Shown: positions 1-6,856, numbered from the stretch's first letter. The stretch: DNA of 8,624 nt from Zetaproteobacteria bacterium (GCA_021545665.1 JAJRTX010000286.1:1-8624), one strand, 5' to 3'. Notes: generated by a model not told the origin, from the letters alone. Translations and numbers: made by a program.

Positions 1-93
1 AAAGATAGAAATGCGATCAAAAGTGAAATGAACTGGCGTTTCACTGTTCAGGATGCAAGAGTTAAATTGAAACACCTGTACCCGACCTTATAA
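1..93 (+). CDS. C-terminal end of a probable IS630-family transposase (partial, runs off the left edge)
   Basis: Frame 1 is open from the window edge to a TAA at 91-93 and gives 30 residues. They include WRFTVQDARVKLKHLYPTL, and from memory this matches the closing W-x-F-(T)-x-x-DAR-x-KLK-x-LYP pattern of IS630-type DDE transposases. These enzymes excise and insert their element at TA dinucleotides. The catalytic Asp/Asp/Glu residues and the start lie outside the window, so intactness cannot be judged. The right terminal inverted repeat should lie just after position 93 but cannot be recognised without the left end. The assignment rests on a short tail and is an inference from the motif. No other family was an obvious competitor. 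Confidence 0.6.
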   Translation, partial: KDRNAIKSEMNWRFTVQDARVKLKHLYPTL

Positions 94-94
94 T
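67..94 (+). promoter_or_regulatory. Outward-facing sigma70-type promoter at the IS end
   Basis: TTGAAA (67-72) and TATAAT (89-94) are separated by 16 bases. This is five of six -35 matches, a perfect -10 hexamer and near-optimal spacing. The -35 lies in the last transposase codons and the -10 overlaps the stop codon. Transcription would start near 101 and run toward tRNA-Leu and tig. Outward promoters at insertion-sequence ends are a known phenomenon; activity here is inferred from sequence only. Confidence 0.5.
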
Positions 95-210
95 ATAGAC
101 TGTGTACTAGAGCAACGCAGGAGCAGCTTGTCGAGTAGATTTCTCATAAGTCCGGCAGGTTCCCAGATCATAATTATTAGGGGAAATATAAAGTGTGTAT
201 TACTTGATTT

Positions 211-248
211 CGGGCGCTGTGGTGTCATTATTCGCAACCGTTTTTTTT
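211..248 (+). terminator. Possible imperfect Rho-independent terminator
   Basis: CGGGCG (211-216) can pair with CGC (233-235) and CCG (238-240), with an AA bulge at 236-237 and a 16-base loop. Eight T residues follow at 241-248. The long loop and bulge make it weak. It stands directly before the better terminator at 254-282, so the two could act in tandem. Confidence 0.3.
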
Positions 249-253
249 AATGG

Positions 254-282
254 GGAGTAAGGTGTGACCTTGCTCCTTTTTT
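254..282 (+). terminator. Rho-independent terminator upstream of tRNA-Leu
   Basis: GGAGTAAGGT (254-263) pairs with ACCTTGCTCC (267-276) across a three-base loop. The stem has 10 bp including one T.G wobble, and is followed by six T residues. The sequence is oriented to stop + strand transcription from the left, either from a lost upstream gene or from the IS-end promoter at 67-94. It ends 21 bases before tRNA-Leu. Confidence 0.8.
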
Positions 283-303
283 ATTAATCGGATTGGTCAT
301 TAT

Positions 304-387
304 GCGAGGATGGCGGAACTGGTAGACGCGCTGGCTTTAGGTGCCAGTACCTTTGGTGTGGGGGTTCGACTCCCCCTCCTCGTACCA
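304..387 (+). tRNA. tRNA-Leu, anticodon UAG
   Basis: All 84 bases fold as a class II tRNA. The acceptor GCGAGGA pairs with TCCTCGT, the D stem is GCG/CGC and the anticodon stem is CTGGC/GCCAG. The loop TTTAGGT places anticodon TAG at 338-340. A 12-base variable arm (ACC-TTT-GGT stem) and a T arm GGGGG-TTCGACT-CCCCC follow, with the CCA end encoded. The long variable arm fits leucine, and UAG reads CUN codons. The first acceptor pair is G.U rather than G-C. tig begins 31 bases downstream with no terminator between, so the tRNA is probably cut from a common transcript with tig. Confidence 0.97.
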
Positions 388-406
388 CCGGATCTTATTT
401 TTCAAT

Positions 407-410
407 GGAG
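407..410 (+). promoter_or_regulatory. Ribosome binding site of tig
   Basis: GGAG lies eight bases before the ATG at 419 and fixes the tig start. The alternative in-frame GTG at 341 lies inside the tRNA-Leu gene and has no such site. Confidence 0.85.
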
Positions 411-418
411 ATTGTTCA

Positions 419-1759
419 ATGATTCAGACTGAAGTAAAAAATCTTGGAATACACGAATATCAGGTGCATGTGAGTGTGCCTCAGGGTGAATATGACCGCA
501 TTTATACTGAGCAGATTCAGAAGCTTAGCCGGCAGGCAAAGCTGCCCGGTTTCAGGCCTGGAAAGACGCCAATCAGTGTCATTAAGCAGAAGTTCGGCTC
601 GAAACTGCATGACGATACCGTATCTGAATTGCTTCAGGCGCACTATATCACAGCCATAGAATCCTCCGGACTGAATCCGGCCATTCAGCCGCAACTGGAT
701 ATCCCGGAAGTACAGCCCGGCGAAGGTTTTGAGTTCACGATCAAGGTAACGAGCTGGCCGGAGGTGGAGGTAAATGATCTCTCCAGGCTGGAATTTGTAG
801 AAACGACAGTGCAAGTTGATGATAGTGATATTCAGTCAGTGATTGATCGGCTGATGAAATCACAGGTAATTTACAAGCAGGAAAAAGATAGCAAACTTGA
901 AAAAGGTGATCAGGCGCATATTGACTTCGTCGGATCTATTGATGGTGAGGAATTCGAGGGTGGCAAGGGTGAGAATGTGGCTCTGGTTATTGGCGAGGGA
1001 CATTTTATTCCAGGTTTTGAAGATCAGCTGACTGGCAAGAGTGTTGGTGAAGATATCACTATTGACGTTACATTCCCTGATGATTATCAAGCTGCGCATC
1101 TGGCAGGTAAGGCAGCCAGCTTTACAACGGTTGTCCGGTCTGTGGGTAAGCCGGAAACAGCAGAGAATGAAGATGCCCTGGCTAAAATACTGAACTTTGA
1201 AAATGAAACTGCATTTCGGACTGATATTGAAAACCGTCTTGGTCAGGAGGCTGAACAGGCAAGCTATACATCGACTCGGGATGCTGCTTTGGATGTATTG
1301 CTGGCTGCCAATATTATAGAATTACCGGAAGCATTGGTTGAGCAGGATATGCTGGAAGTAACAAAACGCGTTGTTGAAAATATGAAAGAGCAGGGCGTTA
1401 AAGCGAGCCGTGAAATGTTTGCTGATGAGGCGTTTAAGAAAGAAGTTAGAATGCGCTCTGAAAGAGGCTTGAAGCTGTCTCTTTTACTCAAGTCTGTACG
1501 TGATAAAGGGGAACTGTCCATCGATGATGCCGAGATTGATACTGAGATTGACAGACAGGCACAGCAATACCCTGAAGATCAGCACGAGTCGTTCAAGTTG
1601 TGGTTAAAAGAACAGAAAGAACAGATGACGTCCATGCGAGAGGGCTTGCTTGAACGTAAGTGTATCGCTTATATTGTCTCCCAGGCAAAGACAAAGGCTG
1701 CCAGTAAAGCTCTGTCAGTCTGGCAGCAGGAACAGGAAAAAAATCAGGAAGGCGTATAA
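419..1759 (+). CDS. tig: Trigger factor, ribosome-associated chaperone and peptidyl-prolyl isomerase
   Basis: Trigger factor docks at the ribosomal exit tunnel and shields nascent chains; its FKBP domain has prolyl isomerase activity. The product is 446 residues, close to the usual ~430-450. The N-terminal ribosome-binding domain carries the signature GFRPGKTP at residues 44-51, at the place of the E. coli GFRKGK loop. The FKBP-like domain spans about 150-245, with [11 protein letters not shown] from 162 and [15 protein letters not shown] from 192. The rest is the helical C-terminal chaperone cradle, rich in charged residues. The ATG at 419 gives the canonical N-terminus ([10 protein letters not shown]). 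The gene follows tRNA-Leu by 31 bases and precedes clpP by 62. That gap has only a 5-bp hairpin without a T-run (CCAGT 1770-1774, ACTGG 1780-1784), so read-through into clpP is likely. Nothing looks degraded. Confidence 0.98.
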   Translation: MIQTEVKNLGIHEYQVHVSVPQGEYDRIYTEQIQKLSRQAKLPGFRPGKTPISVIKQKFGSKLHDDTVSELLQAHYITAIESSGLNPAIQPQLDIPEVQPGEGFEFTIKVTSWPEVEVNDLSRLEFVETTVQVDDSDIQSVIDRLMKSQVIYKQEKDSKLEKGDQAHIDFVGSIDGEEFEGGKGENVALVIGEGHFIPGFEDQLTGKSVGEDITIDVTFPDDYQAAHLAGKAASFTTVVRSVGKPETAENEDALAKILNFENETAFRTDIENRLGQEAEQASYTSTRDAALDVLLAANIIELPEALVEQDMLEVTKRVVENMKEQGVKASREMFADEAFKKEVRMRSERGLKLSLLLKSVRDKGELSIDDAEIDTEIDRQAQQYPEDQHESFKLWLKEQKEQMTSMREGLLERKCIAYIVSQAKTKAASKALSVWQQEQEKNQEGV

Positions 1760-1810
1760 GCTTTATCGGCCAGTTCTTTACTGGGAAACAGTTAATAAGA
1801 ATAGTAATGA

Positions 1811-1816
1811 AAGGAG
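1811..1816 (+). promoter_or_regulatory. Ribosome binding site of clpP
   Basis: AAGGAG lies five bases before the ATG at 1822. An earlier in-frame ATG at 1807 sits just before this site, so translation should begin at 1822. That gives the short N-terminus. Confidence 0.85.
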
Positions 1817-1821
1817 AATAT

Positions 1822-2454
1822 ATGAATTTGGTTCCGGTCGTAGTGGAGCACACTGCTCGTGGAGAACGTTCCTATGATATTTTCTCCCGCCTTCTCAAAG
1901 AGCGTATCATTTTTCTTAATGGTCAGGTGGATGATCATATGGCCAATTTAATTATTGCCCAGTTACTTTTTCTGGAGTCGGAAGGACCTGAGAAAGATAT
2001 TTTTCTTTATATTAACAGCCCCGGCGGCTTGGTTACTGCTGGCATGGCGATTTATGATACCATGCAGTATATCCGCTGTGATGTGTCGACTTTATGTGTA
2101 GGGCAGGCTGCCAGTATGGGGGCTCATTTGCTGGCATCAGGGACACGTGGCAAACGTTTTTCTTTACCCAATGCCCGCATCATGATTCATCAGCCTTTGG
2201 GTGGATTTCAGGGGCAGGCTACTGATATTGAAATTCATGCACGTGAGATTCTGAAGTTGAAAGATCGAATGAATGCAATGATGGCTGATCATACCGGGCA
2301 GCCGCTGGAGAAGATTGCCGATGATGTGGAACGCGATTATTTCTTGACCGCCGATGAGGCATGCGACTACGGTTTGGTAGATAAGGTGCTGACTTCACGC
2401 AGTGATGCGGGCCTGAGCGTGTTAACCGGGGGTGTTGATGACGACACAGAATAG
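1822..2454 (+). CDS. clpP: ATP-dependent Clp protease proteolytic subunit
   Basis: ClpP is a cytoplasmic serine peptidase that forms a double-heptamer barrel and degrades proteins threaded in by ClpX or ClpA. The product is 210 residues. The catalytic triad is visible as Ser98 in [11 protein letters not shown], His123 in [10 protein letters not shown] and Asp172 in [11 protein letters not shown], matching E. coli mature S97/H122/D171. The oxyanion-region motif INSPGG is at 64-69. The chain starts [10 protein letters not shown], which aligns one residue before the mature E. coli N-terminus, so the cleavable propeptide of E. coli is absent. The C-terminal tail after Leu190 is longer than in E. 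coli and ends acidic (VDDDTE). The last 17 bases overlap the start of clpX, suggesting translational coupling and balanced synthesis of the partners. No clear heat-shock promoter was found in the tig-clpP gap. Confidence 0.98.
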   Translation: MNLVPVVVEHTARGERSYDIFSRLLKERIIFLNGQVDDHMANLIIAQLLFLESEGPEKDIFLYINSPGGLVTAGMAIYDTMQYIRCDVSTLCVGQAASMGAHLLASGTRGKRFSLPNARIMIHQPLGGFQGQATDIEIHAREILKLKDRMNAMMADHTGQPLEKIADDVERDYFLTADEACDYGLVDKVLTSRSDAGLSVLTGGVDDDTE

Positions 2455-3706
2455 CAGCGGCGACAACACATTATACTGCTCATTTTGCGGTAAATCACAG
2501 CATGACGTAAAAAAATTGATTGCCGGGCCCACTGTTTTTATCTGCGACGAATGTATCGAACTGTGTAATGAAATTATTGTTGAAGAGCTTTCCGGAGGTG
2601 ATAAAGAAGCCAAACCAACAGATGATGGTCTTCCTAAGCCGACAGAAATAAAAGCATTTCTTGATGATTATGTGATCGGGCAGGAATCATCGAAGCGATT
2701 ATTGTCTGTGGCTGTATACAATCATTACAAGCGCATTGCCCATAATGAGAAGTCGGATGTGGAAATTTCCAAGTCCAATGTGTTGCTGCTTGGGCCTACC
2801 GGTTGCGGCAAGACGCTGCTGGCTCAGACGTTGGCACGGGTATTTGATGTGCCCTTCGTGATGGCCGATGCCACCACGCTGACTGAAGCAGGTTATGTCG
2901 GAGAAGATGTCGAGAATATTATTCTTAAATTGCTTCAGGCTGCTGATTATGATGTCGAGAAGGCGCAGCGTGGTATTGTTTATATTGATGAGGTGGACAA
3001 ACTTTCTCGCAAGGCGGAAGGACCATCTATTACTCGCGATGTGTCAGGCGAAGGTGTACAGCAGGCGCTGCTAAAATTGATCGAAGGAACTGTGGCTGCC
3101 GTTCCGCCACAGGGTGGCCGTAAACATCCTCAACAGGAATTCATGCAGGTGGATACGACCAACATTCTGTTTGTTCTTGGCGGCGCATTTTCCGGTCTGG
3201 AGAAGCTGATAGAAGCCAAGGGTAAGCAGCGTTCAATCGGTTTTGGTGCTGAAGTGACAACCGAGGATGAAAAGGATATTGGCGCAATCCTGAGCAAGGT
3301 TGAGCCGGAAGATTTGATTAAATTTGGTCTGATTCCTGAGTTGGTCGGACGTTTGCCTGCGGTGGCTACACTGAGTCATCTGGATAAGGATGCTTTGCTG
3401 CGCATTCTGACAGAGCCGAAAAATGCGCTGGTGAAGCAGTATCAGGCGCTGATGAATTATGATGGTGTAGAACTAAGTTTTACCGATGGTGCGCTGGAGG
3501 CAATTTCAGAAAAAGCCATCAAACGTAAAACCGGCGCGCGCGGTTTAAGGGCCATCATGGAATCGGTGATGCTGGATGTTATGTTTGATATTCCAAGCTT
3601 GGCTAATGTTGAAAAATGTCTTGTTAATCGTGAAGCTGTTGAAGGTAAGAGCAATCCTGTTCTGTTGCTGAGTGGAGATGATAAGGTGGTAGAGGCTGCC
3701 TCCTGA
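2438..3706 (+). CDS. clpX: ATP-dependent Clp protease ATP-binding subunit ClpX
   Basis: ClpX is a hexameric AAA+ unfoldase that recognises tagged or native substrates and feeds them to ClpP. The product is 422 residues (E. coli 424). The N-terminal zinc domain has Cys14, Cys17, Cys36 and Cys39. Walker A is GPTGCGKT at 119-126 (Lys125), with Cys where E. coli has Ser. Pore loop 1 is GYVGED at 152-157 and Walker B ends in Asp184-Glu185. The RKH loop is at 228-230, and the ClpP-docking IGF tripeptide is at 267-269. Box VII ELVGR carries an arginine finger near 305, and GARGLR near 366-371 supplies sensor 2. The ATG at 2438 was chosen because it gives the family N-terminus and has a G-rich stretch (2428-2432) upstream. 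GTG 2432 and TTG 2435 are in frame but less likely. The gene overlaps clpP by 17 bases. No terminator follows. Confidence 0.98.
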   Translation: MTTQNSSGDNTLYCSFCGKSQHDVKKLIAGPTVFICDECIELCNEIIVEELSGGDKEAKPTDDGLPKPTEIKAFLDDYVIGQESSKRLLSVAVYNHYKRIAHNEKSDVEISKSNVLLLGPTGCGKTLLAQTLARVFDVPFVMADATTLTEAGYVGEDVENIILKLLQAADYDVEKAQRGIVYIDEVDKLSRKAEGPSITRDVSGEGVQQALLKLIEGTVAAVPPQGGRKHPQQEFMQVDTTNILFVLGGAFSGLEKLIEAKGKQRSIGFGAEVTTEDEKDIGAILSKVEPEDLIKFGLIPELVGRLPAVATLSHLDKDALLRILTEPKNALVKQYQALMNYDGVELSFTDGALEAISEKAIKRKTGARGLRAIMESVMLDVMFDIPSLANVEKCLVNREAVEGKSNPVLLLSGDDKVVEAAS

Positions 3707-3828
3707 TTTTCTATTTCAGATTATCTATTTTTCAGAAGAATATTGATATTGAAAGCATACCCACAGGTATCATAGCTGTTATCTTGCAAGGTAGTCGGTC
3801 GGGCGATTGCAGGCCGTTGACAGGTGAT

Positions 3829-3842
3829 GGGCATAGATGCCC
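3829..3842. repeat. Perfect palindrome GGGCAT-AG-ATGCCC in the lon promoter region
   Basis: Six bases on each side of a two-base centre form a perfect inverted repeat. It lies between the TTGACA-like hexamer (3817-3822) and the CCCC element (3840-3843). The two-base gap is too short for an RNA hairpin loop without opening pairs, so a dimeric DNA-binding protein site is the simpler reading. No regulator is recognised. Confidence 0.5.
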
Positions 3843-3888
3843 CGAATCCATATATTGTATGAGTATATAGTTTTTATCTAATTAGCAT

Positions 3889-3895
3889 AAAGGAG
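3889..3895 (+). promoter_or_regulatory. Ribosome binding site of lon
   Basis: AAAGGAG lies six bases before the GTG at 3902. This strong site supports the non-ATG start. Confidence 0.85.
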
Positions 3896-3901
3896 TTTGA
3901 A

Positions 3902-6358
3902 GTGGCCGAATGGACAAAGGACAACGTGGGGAAGGAGGTTGAATTGGGTGAACAGGGTGATCTGTTGCCGGTGCTGCCGCTGCGCGATATCGTAGTTTTT
4001 CCGCATATGATCGTGCCGCTGTTTGTCGGGCGTGATAAGTCTGTTAAAGCGCTGGAACAGGTTATGCAGTCTGGAAAAACCATCCTTCTGGTGGCTCAGA
4101 AGGATGCTGCCCATGATGATCCCGGCGCTGATGACTTGTATTCAGTTGGAACGTTGGGCAACATTTTACAACTATTAAAGCTCCCCGATGGTACCATCAA
4201 AGTGCTGGTTGAGGGTGGGGCGCGCGTATTGATCAGAGAATTGCTTGCTGACGGTGACTATTTACGTGGCCATTTTTCTCTGCTGGCTGAAGCAAATGAA
4301 GATACTCAGGAGCAGGATGCCGTGTCCCGTTCTGTGATTCATAAATTTGAGGAATATGTAAAACTGAACAAGAAGCTGCCACCGGAAGTGCTGGTATCTG
4401 TATCAGCTGTGGATGAGGTGGATAAACTTGCTGATACGATTGCTGCGCATCTGAATCTGAAACTGGAGGACAAACAGGCATTACTTGAACTTGCCAGTGC
4501 AATAGGTCGGCTGGAACGTCTGTATGCACATATGGAAGATGAAATGGAGTTGTTGCAGGTTGACAAACGAATCCGTGGCCGGGTTAAACGTCAGATGGAA
4601 AAGAGCCAGCGCGAGTATTATCTGTCAGAGCAGATGAAAGCTATCCAAAAAGAGTTGGGTGATGAGGATTCGGAAAGTGATCTTCAGAAGCTGGAAGAGA
4701 AGATTCAGTCTGTTGGCCTTGGCAAGGAAGCAAAAGATAAGGCAGAAGCTGAGTTCAAACGCTTGAAAATGATGTCTGCGATGAGTGCTGAAGCGACAGT
4801 GGTGCGTAATTATCTTGATTGGCTTATAGATTTACCCTGGGAGAAACGCTCCAGAGTAGGCCGGGATATTACTGCTGCTGAAAAGGTACTTGAATCTGAT
4901 CATTTCGGTCTTGAAAAGGTTAAGGAGCGGATACTTGAGCATTTAGCTGTCTTACAGCTGGTTCGAAAAATGAAAGGGCCGATTCTCTGTTTTGTCGGAC
5001 CTCCGGGTGTGGGTAAAACTTCTCTGGCCAGGTCGATTGCGCGGGCAACAAAACGTCGTTATGTACGCATGAGTCTGGGTGGCGTTCGTGATGAAGCAGA
5101 AATCCGTGGCCATCGACGCACTTATATTGGCTCCATGCCCGGTAAAGTTTTGCAGTCGATGAAAAAAGCGGGTACTAAAAACCCGTTATTTTTACTCGAT
5201 GAGATTGATAAACTGGGCGCTGATTTTCGTGGCGATCCGTCTTCTGCGTTACTGGAGGTTCTTGATCCTGAGCAGAATCACACCTTTAATGATCATTATC
5301 TGGAAGTAGATTATGATTTATCCGAGGTCATGTTTATTACTACAGCTAACAGTTTGAATATCCCGGGCCCATTACTGGATCGTATGGAAATTATTTGTAT
5401 CTCCGGTTATACCGAGCATGAAAAACTTGAAATTGCCAAGCGCTATCTGTTAGAAAAGCAGATAAAAGATCATGGGCTGAAGACTGGGCAGCTGCATATT
5501 GATGAAACTGCACTGGTTGAAATTATCCGTTACTACACACGTGAAGCGGGTGTGCGCAACTTGAGCCGGGAAATTGCCAAACTATGCCGCAAGGTGGCTC
5601 GTAAGATTGTGCAGTCAAAAGATAAATCAGCGATTCATATTGGTGCTGAAGATATTGAAGAGTATCTGGGTGTGCGCAGGCATTTATTCGGTCTTGCCGA
5701 GGAGCAAGACCAGGTTGGTGTTGTGACTGGTCTTGCCTGGACAGAAGTGGGTGGTGAGTTACTACAGATTGAAACAGCATTAATGCCCGGCAAGGGAAAA
5801 CTGACGGTGACCGGGCAGTTGGGTGATGTAATGCAGGAATCGATTCATGCGGCACTTACCTATGTGCGCTCCCGCGCCTCTCAATTGGGATTAAAAGCTG
5901 ATTTTCATCAAAAAGTGGATATTCATGTGCATGTGCCGGAAGGAGCCATACCGAAAGACGGTCCTTCTGCAGGGCTTGCTATGGCAACATCTATAGTGTC
6001 GGCTTTAACAGGCATCCCAGTTAAGCGGCATGCCTGTATGACAGGCGAAATAACTTTACGTGGCAAGGCTTTGCCCATTGGCGGGTTGAAAGAGAAATTA
6101 CTTGCGGCGCATCGCGGAGGATTGACTGAAGCCATTATCCCGACAGAGAATGCCAAAGACCTGAAAGAGATTCAGCAGGATATACTAACTGGCCTGCAAA
6201 TCCATACTGTGACACATATGGATAATGTGCTCGAACATGCCTTGACTCGGCTTCCTGCCGGGATGAGTATAGCGGGAAGTTTTGTACCAGGAGTTGTAGA
6301 TGATATTTATCTTGATGATAAATCTATCGATAAGAACTCAGCAGCAATGGCACATTAA
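3902..6358 (+). CDS. lon: ATP-dependent Lon protease (LonA)
   Basis: Lon is a cytoplasmic hexameric AAA+ serine protease that removes misfolded proteins and short-lived regulators. The product is 818 residues, slightly longer than E. coli (784), mainly through N- and C-terminal extensions. The substrate-binding N-domain opens with [18 protein letters not shown] near 23-41. It is followed by a helical, coiled-coil-prone region including residues about 235-300. Walker A is GPPGVGKT at 366-373 (Lys372) and Walker B ends LLDEIDK with Asp433-Glu434. The protease domain has the Ser-Lys dyad: Ser689 in [11 protein letters not shown] and Lys732 in [10 protein letters not shown], with the same 43-residue spacing as E. 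coli S679/K722. Absence of a membrane anchor marks it as LonA rather than LonB. The start is GTG with a strong AAAGGAG. The C-terminal ~20 residues are polar and variable. No terminator separates it from hupB, so some read-through is likely. Confidence 0.98.
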   Translation: MAEWTKDNVGKEVELGEQGDLLPVLPLRDIVVFPHMIVPLFVGRDKSVKALEQVMQSGKTILLVAQKDAAHDDPGADDLYSVGTLGNILQLLKLPDGTIKVLVEGGARVLIRELLADGDYLRGHFSLLAEANEDTQEQDAVSRSVIHKFEEYVKLNKKLPPEVLVSVSAVDEVDKLADTIAAHLNLKLEDKQALLELASAIGRLERLYAHMEDEMELLQVDKRIRGRVKRQMEKSQREYYLSEQMKAIQKELGDEDSESDLQKLEEKIQSVGLGKEAKDKAEAEFKRLKMMSAMSAEATVVRNYLDWLIDLPWEKRSRVGRDITAAEKVLESDHFGLEKVKERILEHLAVLQLVRKMKGPILCFVGPPGVGKTSLARSIARATKRRYVRMSLGGVRDEAEIRGHRRTYIGSMPGKVLQSMKKAGTKNPLFLLDEIDKLGADFRGDPSSALLEVLDPEQNHTFNDHYLEVDYDLSEVMFITTANSLNIPGPLLDRMEIICISGYTEHEKLEIAKRYLLEKQIKDHGLKTGQLHIDETALVEIIRYYTREAGVRNLSREIAKLCRKVARKIVQSKDKSAIHIGAEDIEEYLGVRRHLFGLAEEQDQVGVVTGLAWTEVGGELLQIETALMPGKGKLTVTGQLGDVMQESIHAALTYVRSRASQLGLKADFHQKVDIHVHVPEGAIPKDGPSAGLAMATSIVSALTGIPVKRHACMTGEITLRGKALPIGGLKEKLLAAHRGGLTEAIIPTENAKDLKEIQQDILTGLQIHTVTHMDNVLEHALTRLPAGMSIAGSFVPGVVDDIYLDDKSIDKNSAAMAH

Positions 6359-6360
6359 GT

Positions 6361-6412
6361 AACAAAAATCAAAAAAATCGATTGACAGAACATGGGGTCT
6401 CGTACGTATAGT
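6361..6412 (+). promoter_or_regulatory. Probable strong hupB promoter with upstream A-tracts
   Basis: A consensus TTGACA is at 6382-6387. The -10 is either TATAGT (6407-6412, 19-base spacer) or the overlapping CGTATA (6405-6410, 17-base spacer). Directly upstream, 6361-6378 contains runs of five and seven A residues, resembling an UP element for the RNA polymerase alpha subunit. A strong promoter fits the high cellular demand for HU. The promoter would make hupB independent of lon. Confidence 0.65.
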
Positions 6413-6429
6413 TCGCATCTCATCGAACT
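6410..6429. repeat. Perfect inverted repeat AGTTCG-N8-CGAACT at the hupB start region
   Basis: Two perfect 6-base arms (6410-6415 and 6424-6429) flank an 8-base centre. The left arm overlaps the -10 candidates and the centre lies about where transcription should start. It could be an operator. It could act as a 5' RNA hairpin only if transcription starts upstream, for example on read-through from lon. A short direct repeat CATCG (6421-6425, 6430-6434) overlaps the right arm. Confidence 0.5.
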
Positions 6430-6444
6430 CATCGGGAGGAATTA

Positions 6445-6717
6445 ATGAATAAAGCAGACTTGATCAACCACGTGGCCGAGCAATCAGGCCTAAGCAGGAC
6501 AGCAGCAGGTGACGCTGTTGAAGCAGTAATTGGTGGTATTACCGGCACACTGGCAGAAGGCGGTTCAGTTAGCCTTGTCGGTTTTGGTACTTTTTCTGTA
6601 GTGGCACGCGCAGCTCGTACTGCACGTAACCCACGCACAGGTGAATCCATTGAAGTGGCCGCTTCCAATGCACCTAAATTCAAAGCGGGGAAAGCACTAA
6701 AAGACGCTGTTAAGTAA
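6445..6717 (+). CDS. hupB: DNA-binding protein HU (beta-type)
   Basis: HU is a small dimeric nucleoid protein that bends DNA without strong sequence specificity and aids replication, recombination and supercoiling control. The product is 90 residues, the standard length. The N-terminus MNKADLINHVAEQSGLSRTA forms the helix-turn-helix dimer core. The HU signature starts at GFGTFSVVARAARTARNP (46-63), with the DNA-intercalating Pro63 at the tip of the beta arm. Basic residues continue to the C-terminal KFKAGKALKDAVK. A strong GGGAGGA at 6434-6440 lies four bases before the ATG. Position after lon is the classic hupB location in Gammaproteobacteria. There ppiD usually follows, but here two tRNA genes follow instead. 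Paired hairpins close the gene. The hupB symbol rests on gene order, since the sequence alone does not separate HU-alpha from HU-beta in all lineages. Confidence 0.96.
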   Translation: MNKADLINHVAEQSGLSRTAAGDAVEAVIGGITGTLAEGGSVSLVGFGTFSVVARAARTARNPRTGESIEVAASNAPKFKAGKALKDAVK

Positions 6718-6725
6718 CTCCGGAA

Positions 6726-6750
6726 GGCGGGAACTTCCCGCCTCTGTTTT
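6726..6750 (+). terminator. First hairpin after hupB, possible weak terminator
   Basis: GGCGGGA (6726-6732) pairs perfectly with TCCCGCC (6736-6742) across ACT. The following TCTGTTTT is a broken T-run, so termination should be partial. It could also protect the 3' end of hupB mRNA from exonucleases. Confidence 0.55.
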
Positions 6751-6779
6751 AACAAGGGCTTCATGGCCCTTGTTTTTTT
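6751..6779 (+). terminator. Rho-independent terminator after hupB, abutting tRNA-Val
   Basis: AACAAGGGC (6751-6759) pairs perfectly over 9 bp with GCCCTTGTT (6766-6774) around a six-base loop, and the T-run reaches 6779. The form is textbook. The odd point is that mature tRNA-Val starts at 6781, one base after the T-run. Confidence 0.85.
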
Positions 6780-6780
6780 C

Positions 6781-6856
6781 GGGCGCTTAGCTCAGCTGGG
6801 AGAGCAACGGCCTTACAAGCCGTAGGTCGCAGGTTCGAGCCCTGCAGCGCCCACCA
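6781..6856 (+). tRNA. tRNA-Val, anticodon UAC
   Basis: The 76 bases form a complete cloverleaf. The acceptor GGGCGCT pairs with AGCGCCC, the D stem is GCTC/GAGC and the anticodon stem is ACGGC/GCCGT. The loop CTTACAA places anticodon TAC at 6814-6816. The T arm is GCAGG-TTCGAGC-CCTGC and CCA is encoded. It reads GUA and related valine codons. Its 5' end abuts the hupB terminator, so its transcript most likely enters through that terminator or starts inside it. tRNA-Asp follows after 42 bases. Confidence 0.98.

Larger units (their letters stand above)
94..303. other. Gene-free region between the IS end and tRNA-Leu
   Basis: I found no credible coding sequence or recognisable structured RNA family here. 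The stretch should contain the IS right end, somewhere just after 93, followed by the original upstream flank of tRNA-Leu. It holds a small stem (TTCCC at 160-164 with GGGAA at 181-185), a T8 run at 241-248 and a clear terminator at 254-282. The flank was probably the 3' end of a transcription unit now separated from its gene by the insertion. Confidence 0.6.
3707..3901 (+). promoter_or_regulatory. clpX-lon intergenic region with candidate lon promoters
   Basis: These 195 bases hold no gene and no terminator. Two promoter candidates are visible. One is TTGATA (3743-3748) with TATCAT (3768-3773), a sigma70-like pair with a long 19-base spacer. The other is GTTGACA (3816-3822) followed 17 bases later by CCCCGAAT (3840-3847), which partly resembles the sigma32 heat-shock consensus CTTGAAA / CCCCATNT. 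lon is sigma32-controlled in E. coli, which makes the second attractive, but its match is incomplete and its spacer is long. A near-direct repeat TCTATTT...CAGA lies just after clpX. The DNA from about 3848 to 3890 is AT-rich. Confidence 0.4.

Noticed and set aside
101..282. 6S RNA or another known ~180-base housekeeping RNA
   Set aside because: The 5' and 3' parts do not pair into the long closing stem with a central bubble expected of 6S RNA. No tmRNA or SRP RNA motif was seen. It is kept only as a possible unnamed transcript.
341..418. Upstream extension of tig from a GTG at 341
   Set aside because: The GTG lies inside the tRNA-Leu gene and the added residues are not trigger factor-like. 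The ATG at 419 has a good ribosome site and the family N-terminus.
416..814. 132-residue frame on the - strand
   Set aside because: It lies opposite tig, has no recognisable domain and no ribosome site was evident; it is a shadow of the real gene.
1770..1784. Terminator between tig and clpP
   Set aside because: The hairpin has only five pairs (CCAGT/ACTGG) and no T-run follows, so it does not look like an intrinsic terminator.
3707..3901. CIRCE (HrcA operator) upstream of lon
   Set aside because: The 9-base arms of TTAGCACTC-N9-GAGTGCTAA are not present; the only perfect palindrome is the unrelated GGGCAT/ATGCCC.
5523..5855. 110-residue frame on the - strand
   Set aside because: It lies opposite the conserved Lon coding sequence and has no recognisable domain.
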